NCBI GenBank assembly: GCA_015179125.1
Contig: WHVA01000177.1
Location: 124,001 to 188,000 of the forward strand
Direction: 5' to 3'
DNA from: Gautieria morchelliformis
Lineage: Eukaryota; Basidiomycota; Agaricomycetes; Gomphales; Gomphaceae
DNA length: 64,000 nt
Positions 33,140 to 44,700 of the stretch are shown here, piece by piece; position 1 is the stretch's first letter; each line of letters starts with the position of its first letter. The position numbers and the translations under genes were made by a program. The notes below the pieces were generated by a model. It was not told where the DNA came from. It saw only the letters and a program-made list of their open reading frames with translations, and ran no database searches.

Positions 33140-35613
33140 TGACAGGTTTGGCGTAGAGGCCATGTTTCCAAAGATGCCGCAATACTTCACGGACGTGTTC
33201 CCTGTGTTTGACCGGGTCATCGGATTAGATGAGTATGTCATCAAGGTACATGACGATGCATACATCAAGCATATCTCCGAAGACGTCATTCATGAAATGT
33301 TGAAAAATGGCAGGACCATTGGTCAGGCCAAATGGCATGACCAGCCATTCAAAGAGCTGTACCGGGTCCGGAAAGTTGTTTTCCACTCGTCGCCTTCAGT
33401 GGCTCTAATGAGATGGAATGCATGCTGAAGGTCAATTTTCGTGTAGATCCAAGCCTTTTGGGGTGCATCCAACAAGTCAGTAATTAACGGAAGAGGACGG
33501 ATACGATGGCTCTTCAGGTTCTCCTCAAGGAAGTTATCCAGTTCCCTTTGCTCAACCGGTGACATTGGGTAAACCTTTGTGCTGAAGGGTTGTGCACCTG
33601 GAGTGAGTTCAATTGCATGGTCCCAGGGCTTTCGAGGAGGCAGTTGGGCAAATGACTCCTTAGAAAACACATCCTTGAACTCCTGGTATGGTTTGGGGAC
33701 AAGGTCCTCGAAGGATCTGACTGGTGCAGACTTGCTGGCCCGTTCAGCAAGCTGTTGGGAGACAGTCCAGCCTGCGCCAATCATTTCAGGACTCTCATTC
33801 ACAAAGATGACAAAGGTCCTGTCTCCTTCCTCAAGTAGGGAGCGGGTGTGCTGTATGGGAACCTCCTCTTGATATACACTCTCTTCTGGAACAGTTTCGA
33901 CTGTGGGCCCTCTGACAACAGGTCTGCCCCCACATGACTTGGGACAGCGTGTCATCTTCACATTTCCTGTACGCCAGTCAACTTCTGGGTTGTGTTCAAC
34001 AAGCCATGTGTGACCAAGAATGATGGCAAGTCGTCCAAGGCTCGTGACAGAGAATGTGGCACGTTCCGTATGATCCCCAAAGGTGCAAATGAGGTCAACT
34101 TCTTCTTTGATTGAGCCAGCCTCATTTGGGGTACGATCAATATTGTAGACGGGGATGGCATGGGGTAGGGGACGGGTCCGAAGTCTGTGTTCCCTTACAA
34201 ACTCCACATCGATGAACATCCCTGTAGCACCACTGTCAAGGAGGGAGTCAATTGCAAGTGGATGCCCTGTGTCAACGGAGTGGACCTTGAGAGGTACTTT
34301 GGTGCATCGGCGGAGGTCAGCAGTACGGACATATAGAGGGACTGGAAGGTTTGCAGTAGCAACTGGAGCGATGGGTTGGGTTTTTGGCATGGCTGGTTTG
34401 GTTTCAGTTCGATCAGGGATAGGAGAAGGATGCATCATATCGCCTGTGATCCCTATTGTACATGTTTCGAGAACTGAAAACCGATTCGTCGAGTGGGGCA
34501 TGTCTTTCACCGCTGACTGGCCTAAAAACCCTTTCCTTCATCTTGGACAGGGGCTTCCACCTTCTGTTTGCGTTCCTCCATCGCCGCTGCCACAGATTTA
34601 GAGACAATTGCTGCAATGTCTGCCTCCGTGAGGTTTGCGCGGATTCGTGGCTTGCGAGGTTCAGGACAGTCTGGTGAAATGTGACCAGGTCTCTTACAGT
34701 TGTAGCAGGTCCGTGTTTCGGTGCGGTGGCGGGATGAGTCAATGTCCATAGGTGTCGCATTACTGGGGGGTGCTGTGACAACAGGAGCCGTAGCAGGAGT
34801 GTGGAGTGGACGGGCAGGAGGAGGGCGATTAGGGACATGAGGTGTCTGTGCCTTCCTGACCTCTAACAGACGGCGATGATTGCAGTCAATCTGACAGGCT
34901 GCTTCCTTCCAGGCTTTGAGGTTGGATGGAAGAAAGGGCTGGGCGTGGATCTTATCAAGGATACCTGCTGGAAGGCCACGAGCATAGGCATCCTCGAGTG
35001 CCTCATCATTAAAGCCTGTCCTGCCTGCCAGGATCTCAAATTGAGCCGTGTATTCATCTGCCGACATTCCTGACGCCATCCTAAGGTCATGCAGTTTAGT
35101 GCGAGCCGTTCTGGCACGATCTGGGTCACCAAAGGCCTCCTCCACACGTTTAATGAACCCCTCCAGAGTGGATATAGAGGAGGTGCCATCAATGACAGCC
35201 TGTGTCTCGTTGTGTGCCCATATCTCCGCAGAGCCTCCTGTCATGAAGGAAAGAGCATATAGGATCTTTGTGCGCTCATCTGGGAAGGAGGCCGGCTGGA
35301 CAGCGATGGACAATCTGATAGACCTGATAAACCCTTCAGTCTCTGCACGGTCTCCATTGAACTTCTCCGGTTCCGCTGCTTTGATAGAGCGAGTAGATGG
35401 AGGGACACTGTGAGGTACTGAGGGCGCAAGGGCTTGAGCAGCAGCAACAGCAGCGTTGGCGGCAGCATTGGCTAAGTGGTCGTGAATGTTAACAATCTGA
35501 TTCTGCAGTTGAAGTTACTGCAGCTGCTGTGCTTGGCTGGAAAGGAGGCCTCGAAGGAATGGCCCATGGTCACCCAGGGAGTCCCAGTATGCGTCTGGGA
35601 GTTGGTCTGCCAT
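33140..35613 (-). pseudogene. Ty3/Gypsy gag-protease-RT fragment
   Basis: Gag starts at ATG 35613 (MADQLPDAYWDSLGDHG) and meets an in-frame TAA about 37 codons in. It continues with FNGDRAETEGFIRSIR, the gag domain, and the zinc knuckle CYNCKRPGHISPDC near 34700. The pol frame (34510 to 33323) has the protease site LLDSGATGMFID, GHTWLVEHNPEVDW and the RT start (FSKESFAQLPPRKPWDHAI, IDLQHAFHLIR). The RT palm continues after a frameshift near 33375 as [15 protein letters not shown] and YLDDILI, where a TAA replaces the next codon. The copy is cut off near 33145 by the simple repeat; integrase and 3' LTR are missing. Confidence 0.9.
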
Positions 35614-35939
35614 AGGCTGAGATGAAGGCTGGTTAAGAAAAGTGTGTGGGGTCGTCCTATGAGCTTGATCTTCTGTGAGGGCAACACTAATGACGAAGCC
35701 ACAACCAAAGATACTCAAGGAGATAAGAGCCGATACTAGGACAATGACCAACTGTGTAGTGGGTATCCTCAGATTATAACTCTACCAACGATAGATACAT
35801 GGGGACTTGCCTATGTAGTGGGTATCCTCAGAGATCAAGCTGAGGAAACGCCACCACACGGGCTACAGTCTTATAGCGCTGGCAAGGCTTACATAATAGG
35901 GGAGACGGAAACTTGTAGGTTACGGAATGTGACATGTGA
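35614..35939. other. Gypsy leader/LTR remnant with an 18-bp direct repeat
   Basis: TGTAGTGGGTATCCTCAG is present at 35755-35772 and 35814-35831. The stretch is upstream of the gag start and should include the primer site and LTR edge, but the LTR cannot be delimited because no second copy exists in the window. Confidence 0.4.
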
Positions 35940-36064
35940 TGGAGTGTGACAGAAGGTGACGGAATGTGACAGAATGTGATGGAATGTGACGGAAGGTTAT
36001 GGAAACTGACGGAAGGTAACGGAAACTCATGGAAGGAAATAGAAACTTGTGGAAGGAAATGCGT
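35940..36064 (+). repeat. 10-bp minisatellite
   Basis: About 12 units of a 10-bp repeat are in register: TGACGGAATG, TGACAGAATG, TGATGGAATG, TGACGGAAGG, then alternating GGAAAC and GGAAGG variants. Units in the left half end in AATG and in the right half in AAAC/AAGG, so two sub-families were amplified. It sits at the junction of two oppositely oriented Gypsy fragments. Confidence 0.85.
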
Positions 36065-36084
36065 GAACCCTGACAACAGACCCT

Positions 36085-37445
36085 GAGGGCTTTCTCAAGC
36101 TTGACAACTGAACCTATGTTCCAGCGGCCCAAGACCTTCGACTTTGCATCCTGCAATACAAGCACGACCACATTCTCTTGGGACACTTCGGGGTCAACAA
36201 GACCTTGGAGTTGATCCGACGAGACTACACTTCGCCAGGGATTAGATCCTTTGTCAAGGAATATTGCAAGACTTGCACCACTTGTATGCGAAGCAAGCCA
36301 CAATGTCACAAGCCCTATGGTCTCCTCAAACAACTCCCCGTTCCCGAGAAGCCTTGGAATTCCATCTCTATGGATTTCATTGAGCAGCTCCCACCTTCAT
36401 CCGAGTTCACCTCCATACTAGTGATTGTTGACCGCTTCACTAAGCAGGTTATCTTCATTCCAACCACAGACAAGATAACCTCGCAAGAGCTCGCTCACCT
36501 CTTCGTCCTCCATGTCTTTTCCAAGCATGGAGTCCCCTCACATGTCACTTCGGACAGGGGTTTCGTCTCGCACTTCTGGCGTTCTCTAGGGAAAGCCTTG
36601 GACATGTGGTTGCATTTCACCTCAGGATATCATCCCGAGGGTGACGGTCAGACCGAACATGCTAACCAGACCCTGGAACAGTACCTCAGGATTTACTGCA
36701 ACTATCAGCAGTCCAACTGGGCTTCGCTCCTTCCCCTAGCCGAGTTCGCTTATAACAATGTGCCTAGCGTGACCACTGGAATATCCCCGTTCTTTGCTAA
36801 CAAGGGTTACCACCCGAACCTCGCGGTTCACCCCGAGCACGACCTCGCCTCGGCATGAGCTTGAGACTTTGTGGTTGACCTGGACGAGCTTCACCAAGAA
36901 CTTCGCCGCGCCATTCTCGAGGCTCAAAAGACCTACCAAGCCTCGGCCGATGTCCGTCGCAAGCCTGCCCCTGATTTCCAAGTAGGATCCCTCGCCTTTG
37001 TAAAGGCACAGTACTTCAGGACAACTTGGCCCACCAAGAAGCTCGCCGAGAAGTTTTTGGGTCCTTTTGAGATCATTTCCCGAGCGGGTACTCACTCCTT
37101 CACCCTTCGACTCCCAGAACACATGCATTCAGTCCATCCAGTATTCCACATATCCATGCTCGAACCAGCCTCGCCCAACACATCCCGAACCGAGTTCAGC
37201 TTCCTCCGCCCCCAGTCGTCATTGATGGCGAGCCCGAGTTCGAAGTCTTGGAAATCCTCGACTCCAAGATCGATAATAGCTGGAAGAGCTGCAAGCTGCT
37301 CTATCTTGTTAGGTGGACTGGTTACGAAGGTACCGACGAAGAAACCTCGTGGATCCTCGCTTCCGAGCTTGATCATGCCTCGGAGCTGGTCACTGACTTC
37401 CACGAGTCTTATCTGGGCAAGCCGGGACCTTTGACTGCTCTATGA
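36085..37445 (+). pseudogene. Chromovirus integrase with chromodomain (Ty3/Gypsy), degenerate
   Basis: The sequence opens with HDHILLGHFGVNKT and CKTCTTCMRSKP, the HHCC zinc-binding part. The catalytic D,D,E core follows: Asp in SISMDFIEQLP, Asp in TSDRGFVSHFW and Glu in DGQTEHANQTLEQYL. Next is the GPFEIISRAGTHSFTLRLP module with HPVFHISMLEP. A C-terminal chromodomain reads ILDSKIDNSW, YLVRWTGYEGTDEETSW, which marks a chromovirus. Breaks: an in-frame TGA near 36112, two TGA codons at about 36856-36864, and a one-base deletion near 37190 between the HISMLEP module and the chromodomain. Gag, protease and RT are absent on the left. Confidence 0.92.
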
Positions 37446-37638
37446 TCATTTCCTTGTTTAACCCCCATGACCCCCAGTAGTTAGATAACAAAAATTCCTC
37501 GCAATCGAACAACAAAAAGAAAGAAAAACAACAAGAAAATCCCATTATTCCCTTAGTTAGTTACTCCAACATCCTCATATCATCTACCTTGCTTTCCTCG
37601 CTATCCTCACCTGACTCCTCCTCGTTACTACTACTACT
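37446..37638. other. Spacer between chromodomain stop and antisense ORF stop
   Basis: AT-rich and pyrimidine-rich stretch with no coding signal; it probably holds both 3' ends of the convergent pol and antisense reading frames. Confidence 0.4.
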
Positions 37639-38703
37639 TCACTCCACTAAACCCCCATTCCCTCCATACACCTCCAAGCCCCTCGTTGCCTGGACTCGCT
37701 TCAGGTAGTTCCGCCTCCTCCTTATCCTCATGAACTCTACGTCCGCCCGATTCATCCTGTCGTTCGCTGCCCTAAACTCCCCCAGCAACTCGCAAACCCT
37801 CTCTCCAACCTTTCCAACCTTCTTCCCCACATCCCTCACCGCTGCTATCAATTCCTTCATCTCAGCACTTCGCTCCGACCTTTTCGTTTTCTTGTCCTTC
37901 TTCGCCCTCCGACCTTCCTCCACCTCGGCTTCCTTCCCCTCAGTCTGCCTCACCTCCCCAACCTCTCTCCCCTCACTCTGCCTCGCTCCCCCAGCCTCCT
38001 TTCCCTTCTCCTCGCTCAACCTTGCTTCCATCCGCTCCACCCTCGCCTCCAAGTTTCGCTCGACCCAATCACTTGAGTTGTCATCATCTTCAACCTCATC
38101 CCGAACCTTGGCCTCTTTCCTTGGCCTCGGTCCATCCTTGCTGTCCTCACTCCTCGCCTGCTTCTTGCCTGCCTCGCTCACCTACCTTTCCCCGGGTTCG
38201 CCTTGCTGCGACGACCATGGGCTATACTACAGCCCAACGATCGCGTCCTCCACCATACGCAGGCGCCCTGGTCGGCAATGCCGAAGTCAAGGCTAACGGC
38301 CCGAAGGCACGTATAGTCGTGCTCTTCGCAGTGCGCGCACCTCGCCTTGGCCTTCACCCCGAGCTGCCACTCGTGGGGTCCTCCATCGGTGAGCTTGTAC
38401 CCGTATAGGGTCAAGTCTGACGGATGATATGCGAACAGCATCCGTTTATACTACGCGAGTCAGCAGTGTCCGTGATGAGACTACAATGGTACTCACCTTC
38501 TTGCCTTTCAGCCCTTCCTGCCATGGCTCCCGTATATCTATGGCCCCCGCATCCTCGATGGGCCACGGGACCACCTCGGGTCGAACCTCGGGCATAACCT
38601 CGCCGGAGGGACCGTCCTCCTCAGACAGCAGGGTCTGGTCGAACACGTTATTCGTGCTGTTTTCATCGATAGCAGAGTTGAAAAGAGGTTGAGGGCACAC
38701 CAT
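37639..38703 (-). CDS. Antisense ORF inside the chromovirus 3' region, unknown function
   Basis: The frame is read opposite to pol, between the chromodomain and the 3' LTR. Exon 1 from ATG 38703 (MVCPQPLFNS) is acidic and ends GKK at a canonical GTGAGT intron (about 38505 to 38460). Exon 2 begins YKRMLFAYHPSDLTLYGYKL and carries CAHCEEHDYTC, a cysteine pattern that could bind metal. After an apparent one-base shift near 38180, a 170-codon frame begins SEAGKKQARSEDSKDGPRPR and is very rich in Glu, Lys and Arg, probably a coiled coil (ERMEARLSEEKGKEAGG, ELIAAVRDVGKKVGKVGERV). I do not recognise a family. Its position suggests an element-encoded accessory gene. Confidence 0.5.
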
Positions 38704-38875
38704 ATTCGTTGGCACTTGGGTTTGCTGCCTCCCACCCAGCCTTTTATCTAACCTCGGCTACGATTTAAGCTTCCCCTTTCCGGCTACTTAACATCGGGCC
38801 GGGATCTAGATTCAAGGATAGGCGAACCTTGTTCATATTACGGCCTCGAGGGTCTCGGCAATAAAGGGGGGATAC
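38704..38875. promoter_or_regulatory. Polypurine tract and presumed antisense promoter region
   Basis: The stretch ends in AAAGGGGGGATAC directly before the 3' LTR, which fits a polypurine tract for plus-strand priming. It must also hold the start region of the antisense ORF's transcript if that gene is expressed. Confidence 0.5.
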
Positions 38876-39381
38876 TGTAAGAACCCGGCCAAAGGCCGGT
38901 TACTTACCGGTATAACCTTTCTTCCGAGCCCGAGCTAGAGCTAGAGCTAGAGCTAGAGCTCATATCCGACCTTGATCCCATGCCCGTATCCCCTTAGTTA
39001 CTGATTCCGCTCCATCACACATCATTCATGTATTACCTTGCCCTGACCTCCCCCTGACCTCCCCCTAATATGCTTGCCCCTGACTGGTACCCTCGCTCGT
39101 ATATAAACCCCCTTGTATGCATTCCTACTCCTCAGTCTGAAAATCAACTATCGTATACTTTGATCCCTAGTTAGTTTCTAAGCCTCGCCTCTTAAGCCAA
39201 ACCTCGCCTCTTATTCGTTTGCCTCCGAAGTTGGGACTCGTGTGTAGGGTCGGCGCAGCACATAAGCTGAAGCCTAGTCCCTCTCTGACTTCCCCATCAG
39301 AACCTCGCCCCGTAACCTCGGACCTTACCTCAGGTTTCGCCCCCAAGCTCGGTCAACCTTACGAAGGATTGTATTGTAACA
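38876..39381 (+). mobile_element. 3' LTR of the chromovirus
   Basis: 506 bp from TGTAAGAAC (just after the purine tract) to TTGTAACA, so the ends are TGT and ACA. It contains an inverted GGCCAAAGGCC block at its start, a GAGCTA hexamer array (38932-38970) and a TATA-like GTATATAAAC near 39098, as expected for a retroelement promoter. The 5' LTR is not in the window. Confidence 0.75.
38932..38970 (+). repeat. GAGCTA hexamer array in the LTR
   Basis: Six uninterrupted copies of GAGCTA, about 130 bp upstream of the LTR TATA-like box. In that position it could work as a promoter-binding array. Confidence 0.9.
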
Positions 39382-39567
39382 GGGTCAGTAGTGGGGCTTG
39401 CAATTGCTGGCGCTGTGTGTGGTGTCACTGCAGAGGCTGTATGCATGAGCATTGTAGCGCAAGGCTCCACCAGCAGGCAGATGCTCTGGACCCATTAAAA
39501 CAGAGTTGCTTGCCTCATGGGGTGGGCAAGGCATGCTCATTCTTGACACTTTGTCCAAGAGTGGCAG

Positions 39568-41000
39568 TCAGTTTCCTGGCTGTGGTTTGGTTGGCTTTGC
39601 ATTCTGCTGGTAGATGTCCTGCAAGCCCACAGTAGACAGTTCAGATTTACTCACTTGTGTTGCTGATACTCTTGGGGATCTGCTGGAGTAGGGTGCTTGA
39701 GCAGTAGTGGGTATATTATGGGTGTCTGGTGTGTGGCTAGGAGTGGTGGTGCTGCCCAGAGGGCTATTTGGTAGATATGAATGTAACTGCATTGGTATCT
39801 AGCGTTGGCTAGGTCATGTGCCAGGTTACAGACCATTGCTTCATGCTGCTGTATGTTTACTGCAGTGCTCCTGAGGGCTAGATCCATTACAAGGGTGTTG
39901 TGTGACACTAACACATCTGCTCTCTTTTGTCCCCAGTAGAAGTGGGTCCTCTCTACCATAGTTTTTGATGCTGTGAACCAGTCAACCATCAGGATGGACT
40001 TTTTGCTCACGATGCCGCCTTGGGCATTGAATGTGTACTCCTCTTCACATCTGTGCACTTTTAGGCGTGTGGCAGTGGATAACAAGGTGTGTAAGGGACA
40101 TAGCATAAGGCCTTAAAGGCATCATCTACCCTGGGTGGGATTGCTGTGGCAAAAGGCTTGCAAGGGCTGGTGTCAGTCACACTGATCACACAGTTGGCAT
40201 AGGGACATTTAGTGTGTATGTATGATGGGTTCAAGCAGCTCATTGCTGAGGTGCTAGTTTGGCCTATTGCCAGGACATAGCTGGTGCATTGATGGCGATT
40301 GAACAGCATATCACCAAGGATAGATGGCCTATTGCCAGGGGAATAAATGGCCTTTGCCAGCAGCAAAACTGGCCTATCACCAGTTCTGGTGTAGGAAGGG
40401 GGGTGTGGGGTATGTGATGAGAGGGTGGAGTGGACTCATGGATGCTCAGCACACTCAGCTTGAAACCTGGGACAGTTTTGGGCAGAGCGACTCTTTCTTC
40501 TCCATTGTGCATGGCTGCCTTGATGGCTGCGAGCCTGGCGGCCAGGATGGCTTCTTTTGTGGCTACAAGGGATAGGGGTTCAGCCGGGTGAGGCTGCACG
40601 AGTGCGACAAGGAGTCGCTTCTCGGCCATCAGCACTGCGATTTGCACATTGAGGTCTGCCGCCGAGCGGTTAGGCTGCTGCTGGGCTGGGGGTGTTGCGG
40701 CTGCTGCTGCGGTTGAAGATACGGCTCTGATTGCGGCTGCGGTTGCCATTGCTACTGAGCTTGGGGGTGGGGCTGGGGCTGGCTTCTGTGTTGGTGGCAG
40801 CTGGGACTGGGGCCTGGTGCGTGGGAGTGGTGGGTGGTGCTCCGGTGGATGGGTCCTGATGCGCTCATGCAGGGTCTGTTGCTTGTGCCAGCTGTCGTGT
40901 GGGGCTGCTGCATGATCGGCGGCGTGGGTGGCGGTGTGTCACCGGAGGTTTAGGCCCAGGTGGTGGTGGGTGCCGGACGGTGCTTCCACGGGGGTCATTA
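39568..41000 (-). pseudogene. Unrecognised gene, probably repeat-associated
   Basis: Minus-strand frames look like exons of one gene. A Pro/Gln/His-rich start (HDSWHKQQTLHERIR) leads into an Ala-rich helix with AVLMAEKRLLVALVQ and KEAILAARLAAIKAAMHNG, then VALPKTVPGFKLSVLSIHES (40749-40330). A middle frame (40366-40061) has DDAFKALCYVPYTPCYP. A last frame (40106-39651) has KSILMVDWFTASKTMVERTHFYWGQ and ALRSTAVNIQQHEAMVC. Intron boundaries are unclear, and short repeats of GGCCTATTGCCAG near 40260-40345 interrupt it. I know no function. It lies among transposons, so a multicopy element gene is more likely than a host gene. Confidence 0.35.
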
Positions 41001-41607
41001 TGTGCTCTGTTCCGGGAGACGATTGGGTGGTGGAGGGTTGCGAGGGTATATGTGCGTGCATGTGGCAGGGGATTTCAGGATGGTGCTGTGCGCCGGATTA
41101 GGCGCATGGTACAAATTAAGGAGTGTGCTATGAAGGTTCGAGGGAATTTAAGAAAGTGCTACTAAAGATTGAGGTGCTATTGCATCTGTCCGTGAGATCG
41201 CTGGTGATGATGAGTGAGGTGGAAGAGAGAGAGGGGATGAATGACGCTTATCTGCGCACAACGGTACCTACAGCTATATCCAAGCCTGCCCGGCCATGGA
41301 CCACGACGCTGTTCAATGCATGCCGGTAAATCTGATAAACGCGTGAGTAACTTTTCAATTGTTACACAATTTGCTCAATGATGTTAGATGCGCATAAGCA
41401 CAGGCAAATGCAATATAGCAGTATAAGTACATTCAAAGAACAGTGCAACCATCATGGCCATGCACAGGACCATTTGCACTACTCGTCAGTTCCATTGTAC
41501 CTGCCACAAAGTGTTCCTTCAGACATCCACTACAGGCTTGTCAAGGGTATATTTGCTGAGCGAGAGTGACTAAGCGCGACTTGTAATTCATTGTCAACTA
41601 ATCCTTA
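41001..41607. other. No recognisable feature
   Basis: No gene, RNA gene or repeat recognised. The right end at 41605-41607 is the TTA that may be the target duplication of the Harbinger-like element. Confidence 0.4.
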
Positions 41608-41765
41608 GAGCCCGTTCGACTACGGACTCGTATGGAATCACACACCCAAAATGAGATCACGTTGATTCCAGATGATTCCGAAAATTGCATGAGATTGTGT
41701 GACTGTTCGGCTGACACAATTTCGGAAATTGCCAACTTCTGCGATTGCAATTTTCATAGGTAAGT

Positions 41766-44700
41766 TGTAATTGTTTGGTTCTCGTGTGTTGTTGAGTGCC
41801 ATACGTGATTGTAATGGCTGATTGATTGTCTGAATAAACTTTGATGGGTCTGTTCAGTGGTTGGAATATTTCAGAAATAAAATGGTGCATCCAGAGAGCC
41901 TCTTTGCCCACATGGGTCAGGGCGATGAATTCGGCTTCAGTTGATGAGAGGGCTACTATCGACTGTTTCTGGCAACTCCATGAAACAGTGCCCCCATCAA
42001 TCTGAAATAAGTATGCCGAATACGAACGCCTATGACTCTGTGAACCCCAATCCGCATCTGAATACCCCATCAAGCCATCTCGATTCCTTCCAAGTGTGAG
42101 CTTGTAATGCTTCGTGCCTTTCAAATATTTGAAGACATGTTTGACTGCATTCCAATGTGTACCACCTGGACTTTCGAGGAATTGTGAGAGCAATGACACC
42201 GCAAATGCAATGTCAGGTCGAGTGGCTACAGCTGCCCACATCAGTGATCCTATGGCTTGCCTGTATGGAAACTTCGACATGACTTTCTTGCCTCTCTCTG
42301 TAGAAGGACATTGGTCTTTAGACAATTTAACAGCTGGATCAAGAGGCGTAGCATAAGTCTTCGCATCTTCGAGGTTGAATTTTTTGATGATCTTCTCAAT
42401 GTATGCGGGTTGTGAAATTGCAATGGTTTTCTTCTGCCAGTCTCTTTCGATTTTAAGGTTCAATAGCCAATGAATCTCGTCTAGATCTTTCATACTGAAG
42501 ACCTGAGCAAGATCTTGTTTGACTTCATCCAGGACTGACTAATTCTCAGCTGTGATAGTGAGGTCGTCCACAGCTGTTGCAATGATCACATGCCCCTTTC
42601 CGCCATTTCTATAAAATACAGCCCCATCTGTGGCTGATGTAGTGAATCCTAACTTGTGGAATTCACCACTTAGACGTTTGTACCATTCCCTTCCAGATTG
42701 TTTGAGGCCGTAAAGTGCTTTCTTCAGAAGGAGCACTTCGTCTTTGTCTCTAGACTCATATCCATACGGTTGCTTCATGTAAATAGGTTCGGGAAATGTA
42801 GCATTGAGGTATGCATAGTCCACGTCCATTTGATGGATAGGCCAGTCGTTCCTAGCAGCAATGGCGCATATGATCCGTAGGGAGGATAACCGAGCAACAG
42901 GTGAATAGGTTTCATCATAGTCGACTCCAAACTTTTGTGTGAAGCCTTGGGCGACCATTCTCGATTTAGGTTTTATTGGTTTCCCTTCTGGATTACGCTT
43001 CCAAACGAAGACCCATTTATTACCAACAATATTAGCTCTAGGAGGTGGTTTGGTTCGTATCCACACTCCCTTGTCGATTAGGGCCTCGTACTCTCTGTCC
43101 CTTGATTTCTTCCATATAGGATTATTCAGAGCTTCGTCTGCATTGCTAGGTTCAACTTCATTCCAATCCGGTGCCTTGTCATTGTTTTGACCATCGATTG
43201 GAAACGCACTGATGGCACACTCATAGCTACTGATGCCATCAATCTCAGAGGATAATTCTTGGTCAAATAAATTTTCTTTATGGTCCTCAACGTCCTCGTA
43301 AACTAGCATAGTCATATGTGCGCCAGCTTGTCTCTGAATTTGAGACCTTGTTACGGGACCTGTTGGGGCCGGCTGCACTTGTTGTTGACGGATCCTTTCG
43401 CTTCTCCTTATCGGTTCAGCTTCTCTAGGTTCGTCATCAACTCCCTGAATAGGTTGCAGCTCTTCAAGATGTTCCTCCGGTGCGCTTTCATCAATTTCTT
43501 CGATCTTTGCCTCTTCACTGACTAAGCGACCGGGCACAGGCACTGATGCCGGAATGGCCTTCTTCTCCTCTCTAGATGTGGGTAGCTTGGATTCCTCAAT
43601 AGAAATGATTGGGACTTTTCCTTTCTTCATCTCTGAATCAAACACAACGTTCCGCTCGACAGAAACTTTGTGCGAGTCAGGCCAATAAACATAATGACCA
43701 TGACTCTGCGCAGAAATTCCTATCCACCGAGATCTCTTGGCACGAGCTGCCAATTTATCTCCCTGAGTGACCTTAACGTAGACTTCAGTTCCCCACACAT
43801 GAATGTCTTTGAGATTCGGTTTCTCATGGTGAATCATCTTGTAGGGCGTTTTATCTGGTAGAGCTCTTGTATGCGTCCTATTCCTAAGATAATTGGCATG
43901 CTGTATCGCATAGCCCCATAGTATCTTAGGAAGGCCTGATTCCAACAGCATGGCACGAGTTCTCTCAGTGAGAGTTCGGTTCAGACGTTCGGCAACACCA
44001 TTAGACTCTGGTGTGTCGTGTACCGTCAACTGATGTTTCGTGCCTTTTTTGGCTAGATGCTGTTCGAATTCAGAGCTCGTGTATTCGCCCCCTCGGTCAG
44101 AAACAAGTGCTTTGATGTGCACATTTCTCTGTCGAAGCATTAAAGCCTCATAGAGCTTGTACTTTGAGAATGCTTCTGATTTATTCGCCATGAGATAGAT
44201 CACCGATTCTCTTGAGTAGTCATTGATGAAAGAGACATAATATGACTTTTTGTCGATTGTGAGGTGTCTTGCAGGTCCTCAGACATCAGAATAAATTCTG
44301 TCACCGAATTTTGATGTTCGGCCTCTGGGTTCTCGAGGAAGAGGTTTGCGTGCAATATTGGCCTGAATACACGCATCACAGACAATTCTATCGCCTGTGG
44401 AGCTCAGTTCAATTCCCAATATCATGCCACGATTTAATAGATGTTGTAGGGACTTCTATGAGATGTGCCCCATTTTTTGATGAATTTCCATGGCAGACAA
44501 ACACATATGGGCTTGAGCACTTGGTGACTGGAGGTCTAGTCGATATAAGCCATTGACCTTCGGTGCTTGCATCAATACCTTTCCAACAGTGTTAGATATT
44601 GTGCATTTCTGGCCACCGAGTCGAATATCGTAGCCAGTATCATCGCACCGACCAATCGAGACGAGGGTAGCAGCAATTTTTGGTGCATAGTATGTATCTT

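Noticed and set aside
33323..34601. Plus-strand frames at 33579-33872 and 34155-34601
   Set aside because: They mirror the Gypsy Gag-Pol on the other strand and have no similarity of their own.
38932..38970. CRISPR-like direct repeats or telomere-type array
   Set aside because: The array is an uninterrupted hexamer without spacers, inside an LTR; no CRISPR arrays are expected or seen in this nuclear fungal DNA.
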